From NCBI GenBank assembly GCA_002205965.3, contig NADL03000082.1:124001-188000 (forward strand): 64,000 bases of DNA. Reading direction: 5' to 3'. A program made the position numbers and the translations under genes. Below the pieces are notes generated by a model, which did no database searches, was not told where the DNA came from, and saw nothing but the letters and a program-made list of their open reading frames with translations. Shown here piece by piece: positions 36,746 to 46,664 of the stretch. Numbering within the stretch: the stretch's first letter is position 1; each line of letters begins with the position of its first letter. The DNA comes from Kappaphycus alvarezii. Its lineage: Eukaryota; Rhodophyta; Florideophyceae; Gigartinales; Solieriaceae.

Positions 36746-37194
36746 ATGCGAAAACACGTTTTCAAATTTCAGAAAAATAATTTCAGAAATACTTTTCAGA
36801 AATTTATCATACTACCTATTTCTGAAGACCTTTCAGAATTCTGTTTTGGCGTAAGCTCACTAATGAGATCGCGGGTTGGGAGATGTAGAGGAAATCGGGC
36901 AGGCGGTGAGAGTTGCCAAGGAAAGGAAACTTGGTTCGATGAGGACAGGAGAGTAGGGTTGGTCACGCCAAGTTGGCAAGGTGACGAAATGAGATTAGTG
37001 CAGGTATAGTTAGCTGGAGATGGCATATCGGAAAAGGTTATTTTCAAATCAAGATGAAAGTTGGTCAATACAGAAGTGTAATTGTATGTTTTATTTGGCA
37101 GGAACAGATTGGAGAAGGTAACTTTTGGAAACGTGTACAAAGCGAGGGATGTGGATGGTTGGAAGAAATGGGAGAAACTGTTCTTTTCATGGAT
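36746..37194. other. Spacer with TTTCAGAA repeats
   Basis: TTTCAGAA occurs at 36767, 36781, 36793 and 36831, with the inverted TTTCTGAA at about 36818, right at the 5' truncation point of LINE-1. The remainder has only short overlapping frames and no domain. Confidence 0.6.
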
Positions 37195-37295
37195 AGATCT
37201 ACAGTACAGTACTGTACGCTTCGGTGCAACATTGTACAACCCATAAAGATTTACCACCACAGTACTGTACTGTACTGTACAGTACAGTGCATTCA
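37195..37295. repeat. Palindromic TACTG/TACAG microsatellite around a LINE 3' end
   Basis: Runs of GTACAGTACTGTAC flank both sides of a short LINE tail. The array at about 37261-37288 is nearly self-complementary (ACTGTACTGTACTGTACAGT). Similar TACAG runs occur at 38697-38760 and 41460-41570. Confidence 0.8.
37205..37262 (+). mobile_element. LINE 3' tail only (LINE-10)
   Basis: The sequence ends ATAAAGATTTACCACCAC, matching the 3' termini at 44245 (plus strand) and 41687 (minus strand), preceded by GCAACATTGTACAACC. Only about 55 bp remain, a strongly 5'-truncated insertion. It interrupts the TACTG microsatellite. Confidence 0.6.
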
Positions 37296-37690
37296 TGCGG
37301 TACGTAATCTGCCTGTGGGAAATGCTGTACGGTGCTGATAAAACAACTTGTGTTACACGGACCAATGTACTGTATAGTGTACCCACGTACAGTGGCTAGG
37401 CGAAATACAGCCAATACAGTACAGTAGAAACCTTACCACTTCCAGAACCGTCTGTAAGAGAACCACATGCGGTATGCATCTACTGTAATGCACACGTAGA
37501 AACTGCAATTCTCTCCTCCTCGCAGCACCACGCCCTCGCCCATGATTGGCCAGCCCACTCCCATTCACTATTTCCCAACTCCGCGCACCCGCCAATTTAA
37601 GCCGCCGCCCCTTTCCAGATCCCCACTCCGCACCCGCTCACCACCTCGCACCATCCCGACACCCCGACACCCCGACACCCCACTCCAACC

Positions 37691-38393
37691 ATGTCCCCAA
37701 GCGCCATCGACACCCCACCCACAGACACCCTCTCCTCCCAACTCCTCGCCAAGCAAACTTCCTTCCTCTCCTCCATTCCAGCCGAAGCCGCCTCAAAGAT
37801 AACCTCCACCTCTGTTCAATTTGCCCAAGAATTCACCCCCTCACCCCCCCGCTCTTCACACCCCAGCCCCTGATTTCACGCTCCCCAACGCCACAAACAA
37901 GCCGGTGTCCCTGTCGTCGTTGCTCGCCTCGCATTCCGCCGTCGTGATCACATGGTATCGCGGGGGTTGGTGCCCGTATTGTAATCTCACGCTGCGTGCG
38001 TTGGCGTTGGCGGTGCCGCAGTTGGAACAGTTGGGCGCCAAGTTGGTTTGCTTGACGCCGGAAACGCCGGATGAGAGTTTGAGTGTGAAGGACAAGTTGG
38101 AGTTGCCGTTTGAGGTTTTGAGTGATGATGGTGTGGAGGTTGGGGATAAGTACGGGATCATGTTTCAGGTGCCCGAGTATATCAAGTCGTTGTACTTAGG
38201 GTTTGGGTTTGATTTGGATGGGACGAATGGGAATAAGGAAAAGGGACGTATGGCGAGGCTTCCGTTGCCGGCTACGTTTGTAATTGGGAAGAGTGGGAGG
38301 GTGGAGTGGAGTTTCGTCGATGTCGATTATACAAAGAGGGCAGAGCCGAGTGATGTTATCGATGCCGTCAAGAAGGCTGTCGCGGGGCAGTAG
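37691..38393 (+). CDS. Peroxiredoxin-like AhpC/TSA protein (frame broken at a C-run)
   Basis: The thioredoxin-fold part starts APDFTLPNATNKPVSLSSLL, then TWYRGGWCPYCNLTLRALA (about 37955-38010) with the CPYC active-site pair, VCLTPETPDESLS, LPATFVIGKSGRVEWSFVDV and DYTKRAEPSDVIDAV. It matches the peroxiredoxin-like family with GGWCPYCN, thiol enzymes expected to reduce peroxides in the cytosol. The ATG at 37691 (context CAACC) opens LSSQLLAKQTSFLSSIPAEA, which fits this family's N-terminal helix. That frame ends at 37873, while the catalytic frame lacks an ATG. They meet at a seven-C run near 37844-37850, where one C fewer would make a single frame of about 233 codons. A sequencing slip or a true mutation are both possible. 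No intron is needed. Confidence 0.85.
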
Positions 38394-38758
38394 AGGATGG
38401 TAACGGGCTGGAAGATGACGCTGGTGTGCTATGTTTGGGACGCTTTGGATGACTGACAAAGACTATTGCCGCGCACATTTTGGTTGCCGGTACTGAAGGA
38501 AGCATGACGATTCCCGACTAGCCGTGATCTGCCGGCCCAATTACACGTGTCCAGCATTTTAGATTATTGAGTGATTTGATGATGCAGTAAATCCCATCTG
38601 CGAGATATTGTAGCTACACGTACTGATGGAATACAGTAGCGTAGAATCTACTACACATGAGAGTTTCCCTTTTTATTGAATCAGAGGTGATCGCACTACA
38701 GTACAGTAATGTCGTACGATACAGTTCGAACTGCGTGCGGTTACTACACAGTACAGTA

Positions 38759-41459
38759 CAGGGGGGTCTCGATTTAGTGCGCGATTTAATAGTGACCCTC
38801 GGTATAGTGCTACCCTCAGGGGCTTGGCACAAAATTGGAGCCTATGTGCAAGTTTTTGTTTTTCAGTTAAATTTAGAGGGGAGAGTCAGGCAATTCCCGC
38901 CAACAGATCGTTGGCAACGGTACACCGCGCCGCCGGAAAACATTAATCCATGCGCTGATTGCATCTAGGTCAATCCGATTAATGACGACCGTTTCTTTCT
39001 TTCCAACGAAACAGCACTCCCCTTCAACAAGTACTAGATCTATTCACGGGAAGATAAGTGCTCAAAATTTGACGATTGATATGGAGTCAAGAAGGCTTCC
39101 CAAGCAGAAGCGGACTCGTCTAACTCTAGCGTAAAAAGCAGAAGCAGCCCGTAAGTTAACGCCAGGGAGCACTGCGGAGTCAGTAATGAGAGAATTTAAG
39201 GTGGGACGAAGGACAATAACAAAGCTTCGGAAGAACTCAACGGTATCTATTAAATTGGAAGAGAAAGCTCGGACGTAGCAAGCTACAAGAATTCCTTGAA
39301 AGTTCCGCAGTTCCCAATGATCGAGAAGAGTCTCTTGCAGTTCGTCCAATTGGCGAGATGCGCAAAGATGCCAGTGTCCCAAATGACATTGCGAAACAAG
39401 GGGCTGAAACTTCGGGATTCTCTCTGTGTTCGAATGTCAGACAAGGACTCGGACATTTTTCACAGACTGATGAAATTTGGAGCTTAAACTGGTTGGGTAG
39501 AAAAGTTTGTAAAACGAGACGCTCTTCGTTCGGTGGGCTTCCACGGGAAAGCCGAAAGCGTTTCAATTGATCAAGTCGCTCCCAAAATAGCGGAACTAAG
39601 GGAGATCTTGCGCGACTTCGACCAATACTGCATTTTTAACGTGGACAAGACTGGATTGTTCTTCAAGTTGCTACCGCTCAGGACGTATATTAAGAGGGAG
39701 GAAAACAGGAAATCGTTGCGGGGAACTAAGGCCATGAAAAGTAAAGACCGAATAACTGCCTACGTTTGCACGAACGGAGATGGATCCTGAAGGTTTCCTC
39801 TCTCTATTATCGGTACATTTAAGAAACCGCGATGTTTCCCACTTGGGAAACCACCATTGACTTAATTTAGTCAAAAGAACGCTTGGTCGGATACTATTGT
39901 GTTTAAGAGGTGGTTCTACGAGTTAATTCTTTCCTTTATTAGATCCAAAAATTCAAGGAATGTTGCATTAATTATGGACAATTGCGGTCCTCATGGCGCT
40001 GACTAAGTTGATCACCGCAATCAAGTACGGATTATTACTTTACCGCCTAGCTGTACAGCGTTACATCAGCATATGGATCTCGGCATGATTGCGGCATGGA
40101 AGCATGATTATCGCAGTTTGCTCATGCGAAAGATGTAGGATAAAAACCCTCGCGGATGGTTCGTCAGTAGCAGATCTTAGTATGGTAGAGCAAACACGAA
40201 CCTAAAGGGAACGATTAAACCAAAGGGATAAAAGTGGCCAAGGAAGCAAGGGATTCAAGGCGTTCAATGGGCGGGCGGTTAACCAGATGGGGTAAAATCA
40301 TCCAGGTTGGTGCCGATTGCTTAGAGACGCTAACAATTTTGGGGCCTTAGGTTGCTTGCCTTTTTACCTTCCCACTGAGGGTTAATCGCATCATATAACC
40401 TAAAGGATGTACCGCTAGCTAGCTCCACTGTAAAGGTTCTACCGCTCCAGAAGGGCTCTCAACCAACCATTTGGGGGGATAGATCACAAATCCAGAGGCG
40501 GGGATCACGGTGAGCCGCGGGCCCGCCTTCGCCAACCGACGACGGTGCGTACCCAAAGGTTTCTTGTGACATCTCCATGGAGGTCCTTACTGTACGCCCG
40601 ATCCTTACAGTAGTCTTCGGCTGGACTCCAAAACCTATACATGGCATGCCCACCTGGACGTCCAGCAATGCACGTCCTCATCTCTGCTGGATCATTACAC
40701 CCGAACCCCTCAGCTTACAGAATCCCTCACGGCGGCGCCACCATGTTACTCTCGGCTCCCCAACCTGCCGGATATCACAATACTACAAAATATCCTGCGA
40801 AATCTTGAGTCGAGGCAAGAAAGACGAGACAGCAGCAAAGCGTTGCTTTCTGGAATGAGGGGCTTAGAGGAGGGCTACGATCCACGTATGCTAGACGTTT
40901 TGCGCCTCGCTTTTCAGGCTTGGAACGAAATATCGCAGCGCCTTACAGCTCTTTGTTGGGTGAAAGCTAATATTTTACCTTTGGCGTTCAACACCGAGGT
41001 CATCGCGACCGAAGGGAAGATGAAAAACACGCAAAAGGACGCTTGCGTGAAAGAAATTATCAGGGATTGAGAGAGAATAAAACTATGCCTAGATCGCCGC
41101 GATCCTTTGTATGAGCAGGTACAAGGTTCAGTTGACGACGCTATGGTTGAACGATGGTTGACTACAGAAGACGATTGCAACGTCAGTGAGGCAATTGTGG
41201 AGGACGCGTTCGTTGCGGAAAACGAAGAACGCATTATTTCAGATCTGGAGGAATACGAAGCTCGTGATGATGATGGGGATGCTGTTGTTGTACTGCCGTG
41301 GTACACGGCGTGGTACACGGCAGTTGCTTATGACGGAGATGGTCTAATAAAGCACTGAGGGAGCTACAGACGACTAGAACTGTCGATTTAATGCGCACTC
41401 CAATATAGTGCGCACTTCTAGCCCATGTACGGGGTGGCACTAAATCGTAGGTGTGACTG
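38759..41459 (+). mobile_element. pogo/Tigger-type DNA transposon, 2.7 kb, decayed
   Basis: The ends are imperfect inverted repeats, CAGGGGGGTCTCGATTTAGT on the left and, reversed, CAGTCACACCTACGATTTAG on the right, with TA at both outer sides as expected for Tc1/mariner. The transposase starts at ATG 39081 with a CENP-B-like helix-turn-helix (MREFKVGRRTITKLRKNS). The DDE domain follows with FNVDKTGLFFKLLP (Asp near 39644), IMDNCGPHG (Asp at 39977) and HQHMDLGMIAAWK (Asp at 40076). The C-terminal part lies at 40820-41358 (WNEISQRLTALCWVKANILP). It is inactive: in-frame stops at 39132, 39485, 39788 and three more by about 40137, plus an interruption at about 40190-40790. All three catalytic aspartates remain. 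Confidence 0.85.
40190..40790. other. Sequence of unknown origin interrupting the pogo transposase
   Basis: Transposase similarity stops after DKNPRGW (about 40160) and resumes at NLESRQERRDSSKALLSGMR (about 40800). The 600 bp between fit no part of the transposase and show no domain. It may be a nested insertion. I could not find clear terminal or target repeats. Confidence 0.5.
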
Positions 41460-41461
41460 TA

Positions 41462-41575
41462 CAGTAAACTGTTTACAGTACAGTGCAGTATCTGTACAGT
41501 GCAGTAACTGTACAGTGCAGTAACTGTACAGTGCAGTATCTGTACAGTGCAGTATCTGTACAGTGCAGCGTACTG
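41462..41575. repeat. 16-bp tandem repeat (about six units)
   Basis: Units of GTACAGTGCAGTATCT or GTACAGTGCAGTAACT are repeated head to tail, immediately to the right of the pogo element's TA target site. Two variants (ATCT, AACT) are mixed. Related TACAG repeats lie on the other side of the transposon, so pogo sits inside this repeat. Confidence 0.85.
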
Positions 41576-41686
41576 ACTGGTCCGAACTTTTCGATTACGG
41601 CCAAACCAGGACTGCCACGTGGGTCACAAGCAATGGATTGCAGGACGGAATGGGATAGCGATGGACACCAATCTCGACACCACTGT

Positions 41687-42250
41687 GGTGGTGGTAAATC
41701 TTTATTGGTTGTACAATGTCGCACAGAAGCGTGCGGAGGGTATTCATAAATTAACTACGGATGCGGGCGGCGGGGTAGAAACCTGTCGCGCCTGCATTAT
41801 TTGGAGGCTAAATGCAAAACGGGTAACGAAGTCGCGGAGCTCCTGTTGAGGGAGGAACCGCGACGGGAAGCAGCGAAGGAAGCAAGGCGGCGGAAAAAAC
41901 CCTTGCCGTCGTCGCCCCAAGGCGCCATAGATATCAATCCCGACGGGGGAGAGGAGGATATCGTTTTGGTTGCAGTAAGTGCCGTAATCACGATGTTTCT
42001 CGCGCTCTGCGAGTGTTGCGCCAGCGCCTGCGGTAACCGTACTTGGCGAAATGTGGCAGCGTGCGGAGCACCATTGAGGCGCTGTGTGCATGAGCCAGGG
42101 AAAGTGTGGTACCTGCGCTCTGAGCGGGCGATGACTCCCTCGAGCAGTTTGATAGTGGTACGGGGAGCTGTACCCAACGAGTCAAAGCGAGAGGGCAAAA
42201 GTCCAAGCCAGGGTCGCAGAACTCCGTCAGAGGGGGGCCTCGGGGTTGGA
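41687..42250 (-). mobile_element. LINE 3' part with AATAAA tail (LINE-7)
   Basis: Read on the minus strand, a broken C-terminal coding part (about 42250-42000) is followed by a 3' region ending in AATAAAGATTTACCACC near 41690. The 330 bp at 41687-42015 are about 90 percent identical to 62083-62405. Shorter copies of the same 3' end occur at 44105-44245 and 37205-37262, which is the nested-truncation pattern of LINE insertion. Minus-strand frames conserved between the two long copies include NIVITALTATKTIS and WGDDGKGFFRRLASFAA, but coding status is unclear. Confidence 0.65.
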
Positions 42251-42259
42251 AGGGACGAC

Positions 42260-42480
42260 GAGTGGGACCTTGCTCTGGCAGTCCAGCCCAGCAGCGCGTA
42301 TCCAGTGAGCTCTAGCCCTGGCTTCTTAGTACACCCATCTCGCTTCGGGCGGGTGCGATCCGTCCTTATCCAGAGACATGCTGCGGTGATGGTTTCTTCC
42401 AACGCAGCTTGTCTTACGCCTGGTCTTAAACCAGCCTTGTGAGATAGTCCCGCCTGACTCTTTCCCCTTTTCAGACCCTC
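42260..42480 (+). mobile_element. LINE C-terminal fragment, plus strand (LINE-4)
   Basis: The plus-strand frame ends RVRSVLIQRHAAVMVSSNAA and stops at 42442. This matches the LINE-1 C-terminus (RVRTILLQRHAALMVTSNAT). Only the last 50 or so codons are recognisable. It faces LINE-7 head to head. Confidence 0.65.
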
Positions 42481-42555
42481 CGATACACAGAATTGCCACC
42501 CCCGTCGTCGTGGGGCAATAGCTGTCCTACATCTCTAATCAGTGAAGCACCCTGA

Positions 42556-42806
42556 ATAGAGCTTCTCGAGAGCCAAAATGGTCCTCACGCATAGACACGC
42601 AGTGCAAGCTGTACTGTCTAATGCGGCATGCCTCCTCGCCTGCCTTGACCCGTCAATGTAGTCACAGGGTCACGGAGGCGCAGACCCGTGTCTGTTTTCT
42701 CCTTCCCTTCTCTCCAAACTCCGTTTAGATCCCCCCTGCTAGAAGTGCCAGACGACGAAGCAAACTACCCCATCATTCCCCCCCCCCTCATTTAGCCAGT
42801 TTTGTC
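42556..42806 (+). mobile_element. LINE 3' end, plus strand (LINE-5)
   Basis: The interval starts GAGCTTCTCGAGAG and encodes RHAVQAVLSNAACLLACLDP at the end of a LINE frame, then a 3' untranslated region through CTAGAAGTGCCAGACGACGA. It is about 88 percent identical, in inverted orientation, to 46665-46880. It lies just behind LINE-4. Confidence 0.7.
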
Positions 42807-43230
42807 GCCCTTCTGATGCGAAGAGAGTCTTGACGGCGATTTAGACAAACCGCAGGACGTCAGGTATTCGCATGATGACTAAAGGGAGCGCGAGTAGCAC
42901 CAGAAGCATTGCGGACCGAGGGCGGGAATATCTCAGAGAAGATGGGTTCGCCAAGGCGAAGTTTTTATTATGGTAATCCAGATTTCGGGGGAAGCCCTGG
43001 GCTTTAGGGAAAAGAGGGATGCTGAGAAATGAAGGCAAGAAGAAGAAATACTGATGGACGATATACAGATCGCCGTGTGCGTATCACCCGAAGAAGTGTC
43101 AGTAGTGAGGAAGCGATGGTGGTGTACTGCATGAGGTGAAGTTGTGTAGTAGTGCTGAAAACCATGGCAGGAGGAGGCGGAAGCATCGGGAGCCCGAACG
43201 AGAAGGGCGTCAAAAGGGAAACTTTAGGAT
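42807..43230. other. Spacer without recognisable gene
   Basis: Short overlapping frames only. No domain or repeat terminus was seen. Confidence 0.4.
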
Positions 43231-43275
43231 AGATTTAATACATCTTCCAAGAGTAAAGAACCCAAACCTTTCCCC
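43231..43275 (-). repeat. Mini-repeat core, minus strand
   Basis: It reads CATCTTCCAAGAGTAAAGAA then CCCAAACCTTTCCCC, about 90 percent like the core at 59352-59395. No obvious flanking duplication. Confidence 0.75.
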
Positions 43276-43371
43276 TATTTGGAACAGAAAACGATCGTCA
43301 GCGCGAGATGTTGAGAGACGTGATGCGATTGCTATCAATCGCCGGAACCTGCACCGGTTTGCTCCATAATA

Positions 43372-43560
43372 CGGGGGAAAATATGGGCAAAGGTTTGGGT
43401 GTTCTAGTTTTGGAAGATATACGTATTCGTCTTCACTATACGGGGGAAGGTTTGGGTGATTTATATTTGAAAGGTATATCCGATCTATCCCATAGTTTTC
43501 CAGACGACCACAATCGACTAAAAAAGGTGTGCAGACACGGTAATGTGTCTGCACGCCTTC
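43372..43560 (+). repeat. Two mini-repeats in tandem, the second a long form ending in a hairpin
   Basis: The cores begin at about 43390 (AAAGGTTTGGGTGTTCTAG) and 43444 (GGAAGGTTTGGGTGATTTA), each preceded by ACGGGGGA and separated by CACTATACGG. The second continues through CCCATAGTTTTCCAGACGAC and an AATCGACT block. It ends in a 15-bp inverted repeat, arms 43524-43538 and 43545-43559 with one mismatch. Confidence 0.75.
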
Positions 43561-44104
43561 ATAATACTGTATTCCTGGCATGTTTGAAATCGTTCCAACA
43601 AAGCCTCTCTCCCTCTCCAGGAATCCGACATTCTATTCAAGCAAAAATATATTTTCCGCATACTGTGCAGCTTTTGATCTCGAATACTCACTTTTCACTG
43701 AATCAATGCGTTCATCAGACCTCGGTGAGGTCTTGAGTGATTGCAGCCGCAACCATAGCCCGTCCCACTTTGATTTCAGCTTGAGTAAGATCCATTTTAT
43801 CTGTCGTTTCAATTTTGCAATAGGTTAAACCTCCTGTACAAAGACATCTTGTACGTAACGGCAGGGGAGAAGGGGTAAAATTTTGGGTTATTTTAATGCA
43901 TGGAAGAAGTGGTCGGCTGTATCCACGCTGCTAATGCGTTGTGCAGGGGAAAAGTAATGGTGGCTTACTGTAATGGCAAAGTAGCCTAAGTCGCAGGAAG
44001 CTATGTGGTACAGCGATGTCGAGAGATCGGCTGCACAACGAGGACTGAAGGTTTCAAGGAAGAGCTCCTAAAAAGTAGTTACTGTGCAGAACTAAGTCGT
44101 GTTC
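43561..44104. other. Spacer with a dispersed short repeat
   Basis: 43880-43975 is the second copy of the TTATTTTAATA repeat (see 21505). Apart from this there are no motifs in the short open frames. Confidence 0.4.
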
Positions 44105-44245
44105 TACGCTCCTTATTACCAAATAATGCAGGCGCGACAGGTTTCTACCCGCCGCCCGCACCCGTAGTTAATTTATGAATACCCTCCGCACGCTTCTGTG
44201 CGACATTGTACAACCAATAAAGATTTACCACCACCTTATTACAGA
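44105..44245 (+). mobile_element. LINE 3' tail (LINE-9)
   Basis: It contains CCCGCCGCCCGCACCCGTAG, an AATTTATGAATACCC block and the terminal AATAAAGATTTACCACCACC. This is the last 140 bp of the family at 41687-42250, in opposite orientation. 5' truncated. Confidence 0.7.
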
Positions 44246-44280
44246 TACGCGCACTAAGAAGCTTCCCATTCATTTTCAGT

Positions 44281-44327
44281 GAGGGGGGAAAATTGGGGTG
44301 TTTTAGTAATTGAAAAATATTCCCGTT
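44281..44327 (+). repeat. Diverged mini-repeat core
   Basis: It reads GAGGGGGGAAAATTGGGGTG then TTTTAGTAATTGAAAAATAT. Similar in order but clearly older than the other copies. Confidence 0.45.
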
Positions 44328-44778
44328 CATTTTTAAGGCCTTTGAGCCAGCCATTTAGGCACACGAATGACATTACCCATTATCCTGAACACTTCTAGCA
44401 TACACCGGGGGAAAGCCGAACAGCACTTTTCAAACATTAAAGAACCAAATATATCCCTTTTCTGGGAGTAAAGGCAAAGCGCATCTATTTGAAATACAAT
44501 TTCATAAATACCGAGAGAGTTCAGGTCGTTCAGCGGAAATTTGCCTGTAATCGAGCCTTGCGTTCGTAAACTATGGCCATTTGCTGGCCACTGAGTAACT
44601 GCCAACATAAAGCCCTCGGCTTGTTGAGAAAGAGTGACCTTTCTTTCGAAGCATTAAAATACCGAACCTTTTCCTAGCTTCATAAGAAGTGAACTTTTAG
44701 ATTTCCCTTCGCAGTAAAACCGGTATCTGTTTTATGGATGAAAAATTACAGACAAGGGGATTGAGGGTGAGTTCGCAC

Positions 44779-44909
44779 GTTTGGCAACCCTGCGTATGTG
44801 TTTGTCACATGCATTACTTCATCACATGTGTTTATCACAATTATTCCCTCGCAAATGCTCACACGCTTGCCACAAATATTCCGTCATTAATGTACATATG
44901 TTTGTCACA
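44779..44909 (+). promoter_or_regulatory. Degenerate direct repeats TGTTTGTCACA upstream of the kinase gene
   Basis: GTTTGTCACA at 44800 and 44900, GTTTATCACA at 44830 and GCTTGCCACA at 44865 form direct repeats with 30-35 bp spacing. GTTTGGCAAC at 44779 may be a fifth. They lie 125-255 bp before the CK1-like start codon, a suitable place for repeated binding sites. A CTATATC stretch at about 44935 could be a TATA-like element. The regulatory role is inference. Confidence 0.45.
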
Positions 44910-45032
44910 CATTCACGTGGAAACTTCAGTGCGCTATATCAGCGCTTCATTCCCTTGCGCCCCAGCGTATGACTGCTCGATGCCGAATGAGTATCAGATA
45001 GCTATCCAGCAGCCATAAATTTCCTTCTCATC

Positions 45033-46241
45033 ATGTCGCACTCTAACTCTCAAAGGACCTATGACAGCAGACCACGCCCTCAGCCACTCCGAAAATATTG
45101 GCTTCGACAGTGCGACGGAATTTGGGAAAGAGTCTATTACGATGGAAATCGAAGTCTCCCGCTCAATTTCAATCATGATTGCACTAATAAGCGTGATTCG
45201 CAAATACTGAAAGGATTCGGTTTGAAAGAAAGAGAGCGCAAACCGGAACTTCCCAATTTGCATCTGTTTCAGAAGCTGAAAAATGATAAGATCCGAAAGG
45301 GGGTAACGATACGCAAACATCCACTAGCTTCGGCTTTAAGGGTTTGCGAAGAAGCTCACCAGCACCCCCTCCTTCCCATTCCTGAAGTCATTTATCGCCG
45401 TTGGAGGCTTGGAAATAAGCTGGGATCAGGAGGTTTTGGTGCGGTGTACGAAGCAAAGGACTTGGCTACCGGAGAACAGGTTGCGGTAAAGGTTGAAGGC
45501 CCGGCAGCTCTAGCACGCAAGAATGATGCGAATACATTGGAGGTTGAGAATGAGGTTTACAACGAGTTGAGACAGAAATCAAGGAACCTAATCGGGTTCG
45601 CGAAACGTATATTCTTTGGCACACTTTCGGATCAGAACCAAGTTTTAATTCTCCAAAAACTTGGGAGATCCCTCCGGTCCCTTATAGAGACAGCAGCAAA
45701 TGGAAAGCTTCCTTCAAAGGCTGTTCTCTCTGTGGGAATTCAAGTTTTACAGCGATTGGAGGATTTACACAGAATCGGCTTTACCCATGCAGACGTAAAG
45801 CCAGATAATCTGGTCCAGGGTGAGGATGATCCGATGACAACCTATTTGATCGACTTTGGACTTGCAAGGAGATACCTTGATGACAAAGGGGAGCATATTC
45901 CTCTGAAAAAAGAGGGCAAATGTGTGGGAACAATGGATTATTGCTCAATGGACAGTCATCTTGGTGCGCCTAGGACACGGAGAAGTGACCTGGAGAGTCT
46001 AGGGTACTCTTTACTAGAGCTCTCTGAAGGAACCTTGCCATGGAAAAATTTATCCAGGTCCAATTATGGAATGAGCAAAATGATGGCCAAAGCAGATGTT
46101 CTGTTGGGACTAAAATCATTCAAAAATCTGAGTACGGAGTTTAAACTTTATTTCGAATATGTTCACAGATTGGAGTTCGATGAAGCCCCGAATTATGAGG
46201 GCTTAAGAGAATTATTCCGACAGGGCATCGCGAGACTCTAG
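45033..46241 (+). CDS. CK1/VRK-like serine/threonine protein kinase, 402 aa, complete
   Basis: This is a single uninterrupted exon from ATG 45033. Residues 1-120 form a basic N-terminal extension with no known domain (VTIRKHPLASALRVCEEAHQ). The kinase domain spans about 124-400: glycine loop GSGGFGAVYEA (131-141), ATP-binding lysine in VAVKVE (Lys153), catalytic loop HADVKPDNLV (252-261), IDFGLARRYLDDKGEHIP (273-290), and VGTMDYCSMDSHLGAPRTRR with DLESLGYSLLEL, hallmarks of the casein kinase 1 group. The HxD loop has Ala where most CK1 enzymes have Arg. VRK kinases also lack that Arg, so activity remains plausible and the protein may lean to the VRK branch. It should transfer phosphate from ATP to Ser/Thr of unknown substrates. 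Direct repeats precede it. Confidence 0.9.
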   Translation: MSHSNSQRTYDSRPRPQPLRKYWLRQCDGIWERVYYDGNRSLPLNFNHDCTNKRDSQILKGFGLKERERKPELPNLHLFQKLKNDKIRKGVTIRKHPLASALRVCEEAHQHPLLPIPEVIYRRWRLGNKLGSGGFGAVYEAKDLATGEQVAVKVEGPAALARKNDANTLEVENEVYNELRQKSRNLIGFAKRIFFGTLSDQNQVLILQKLGRSLRSLIETAANGKLPSKAVLSVGIQVLQRLEDLHRIGFTHADVKPDNLVQGEDDPMTTYLIDFGLARRYLDDKGEHIPLKKEGKCVGTMDYCSMDSHLGAPRTRRSDLESLGYSLLELSEGTLPWKNLSRSNYGMSKMMAKADVLLGLKSFKNLSTEFKLYFEYVHRLEFDEAPNYEGLRELFRQGIARL

Positions 46242-46249
46242 ATAGTAGA

Positions 46250-46660
46250 TAGAACCAAACGCCTAATGAAGCTGCAGCGATAGTTGCACGTTATAAGAAT
46301 TTCTATGGGGGTTTCCTTTATGTCCAGTATATCAATTTGTTGAGAACCGGGGGGAAAAGGCCATTTCTCACAGATATCCTTCCTTTCTCACAAGTTTTTT
46401 CGGCGCGCGTCACCTTCTCCATTGAATATGTCTTCCCAAAGTAAAAATACCCCAAACTCTACCCCCTTCTCCATGAAAGCTACAGGACATCTCTGTCGCT
46501 CTGGTTACTTACTCCCCCTCAAAACCTTGATAGCACTTGCGAGGGATTCCTCATCTGGATTGCCCTTTTCACGCAGCTCGCCCACACTGCCCCACCTCCA
46601 CCTTCGAAAGAGATCATTTCGTCTCAGCGTGATCTCCCAGGAGGGGGAACTTGGGCTATT
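46250..46660. other. 3' flank of the kinase gene
   Basis: No coding motif. A diverged mini-repeat lies at 46424-46466 on the minus strand (ATGTCTTCCCAAAGTAAAAA then TACCCCAAAC). Confidence 0.5.
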
Positions 46661-46664
46661 TTAG

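Noticed and set aside
37821-37873. Alternative start of the peroxiredoxin in the catalytic frame
   Set aside because: The codon at 37821 is TTG and no ATG precedes the catalytic part in that frame; the ATG at 37691 and the family-like N-terminal helix lie in the other frame.
41801-42442. 213-codon plus-strand open frame as a host gene
   Set aside because: It lies over the opposite strand of LINE-7 and ends in the LINE-4 C-terminus; the frame is a composite of two LINE fragments without an ATG start.
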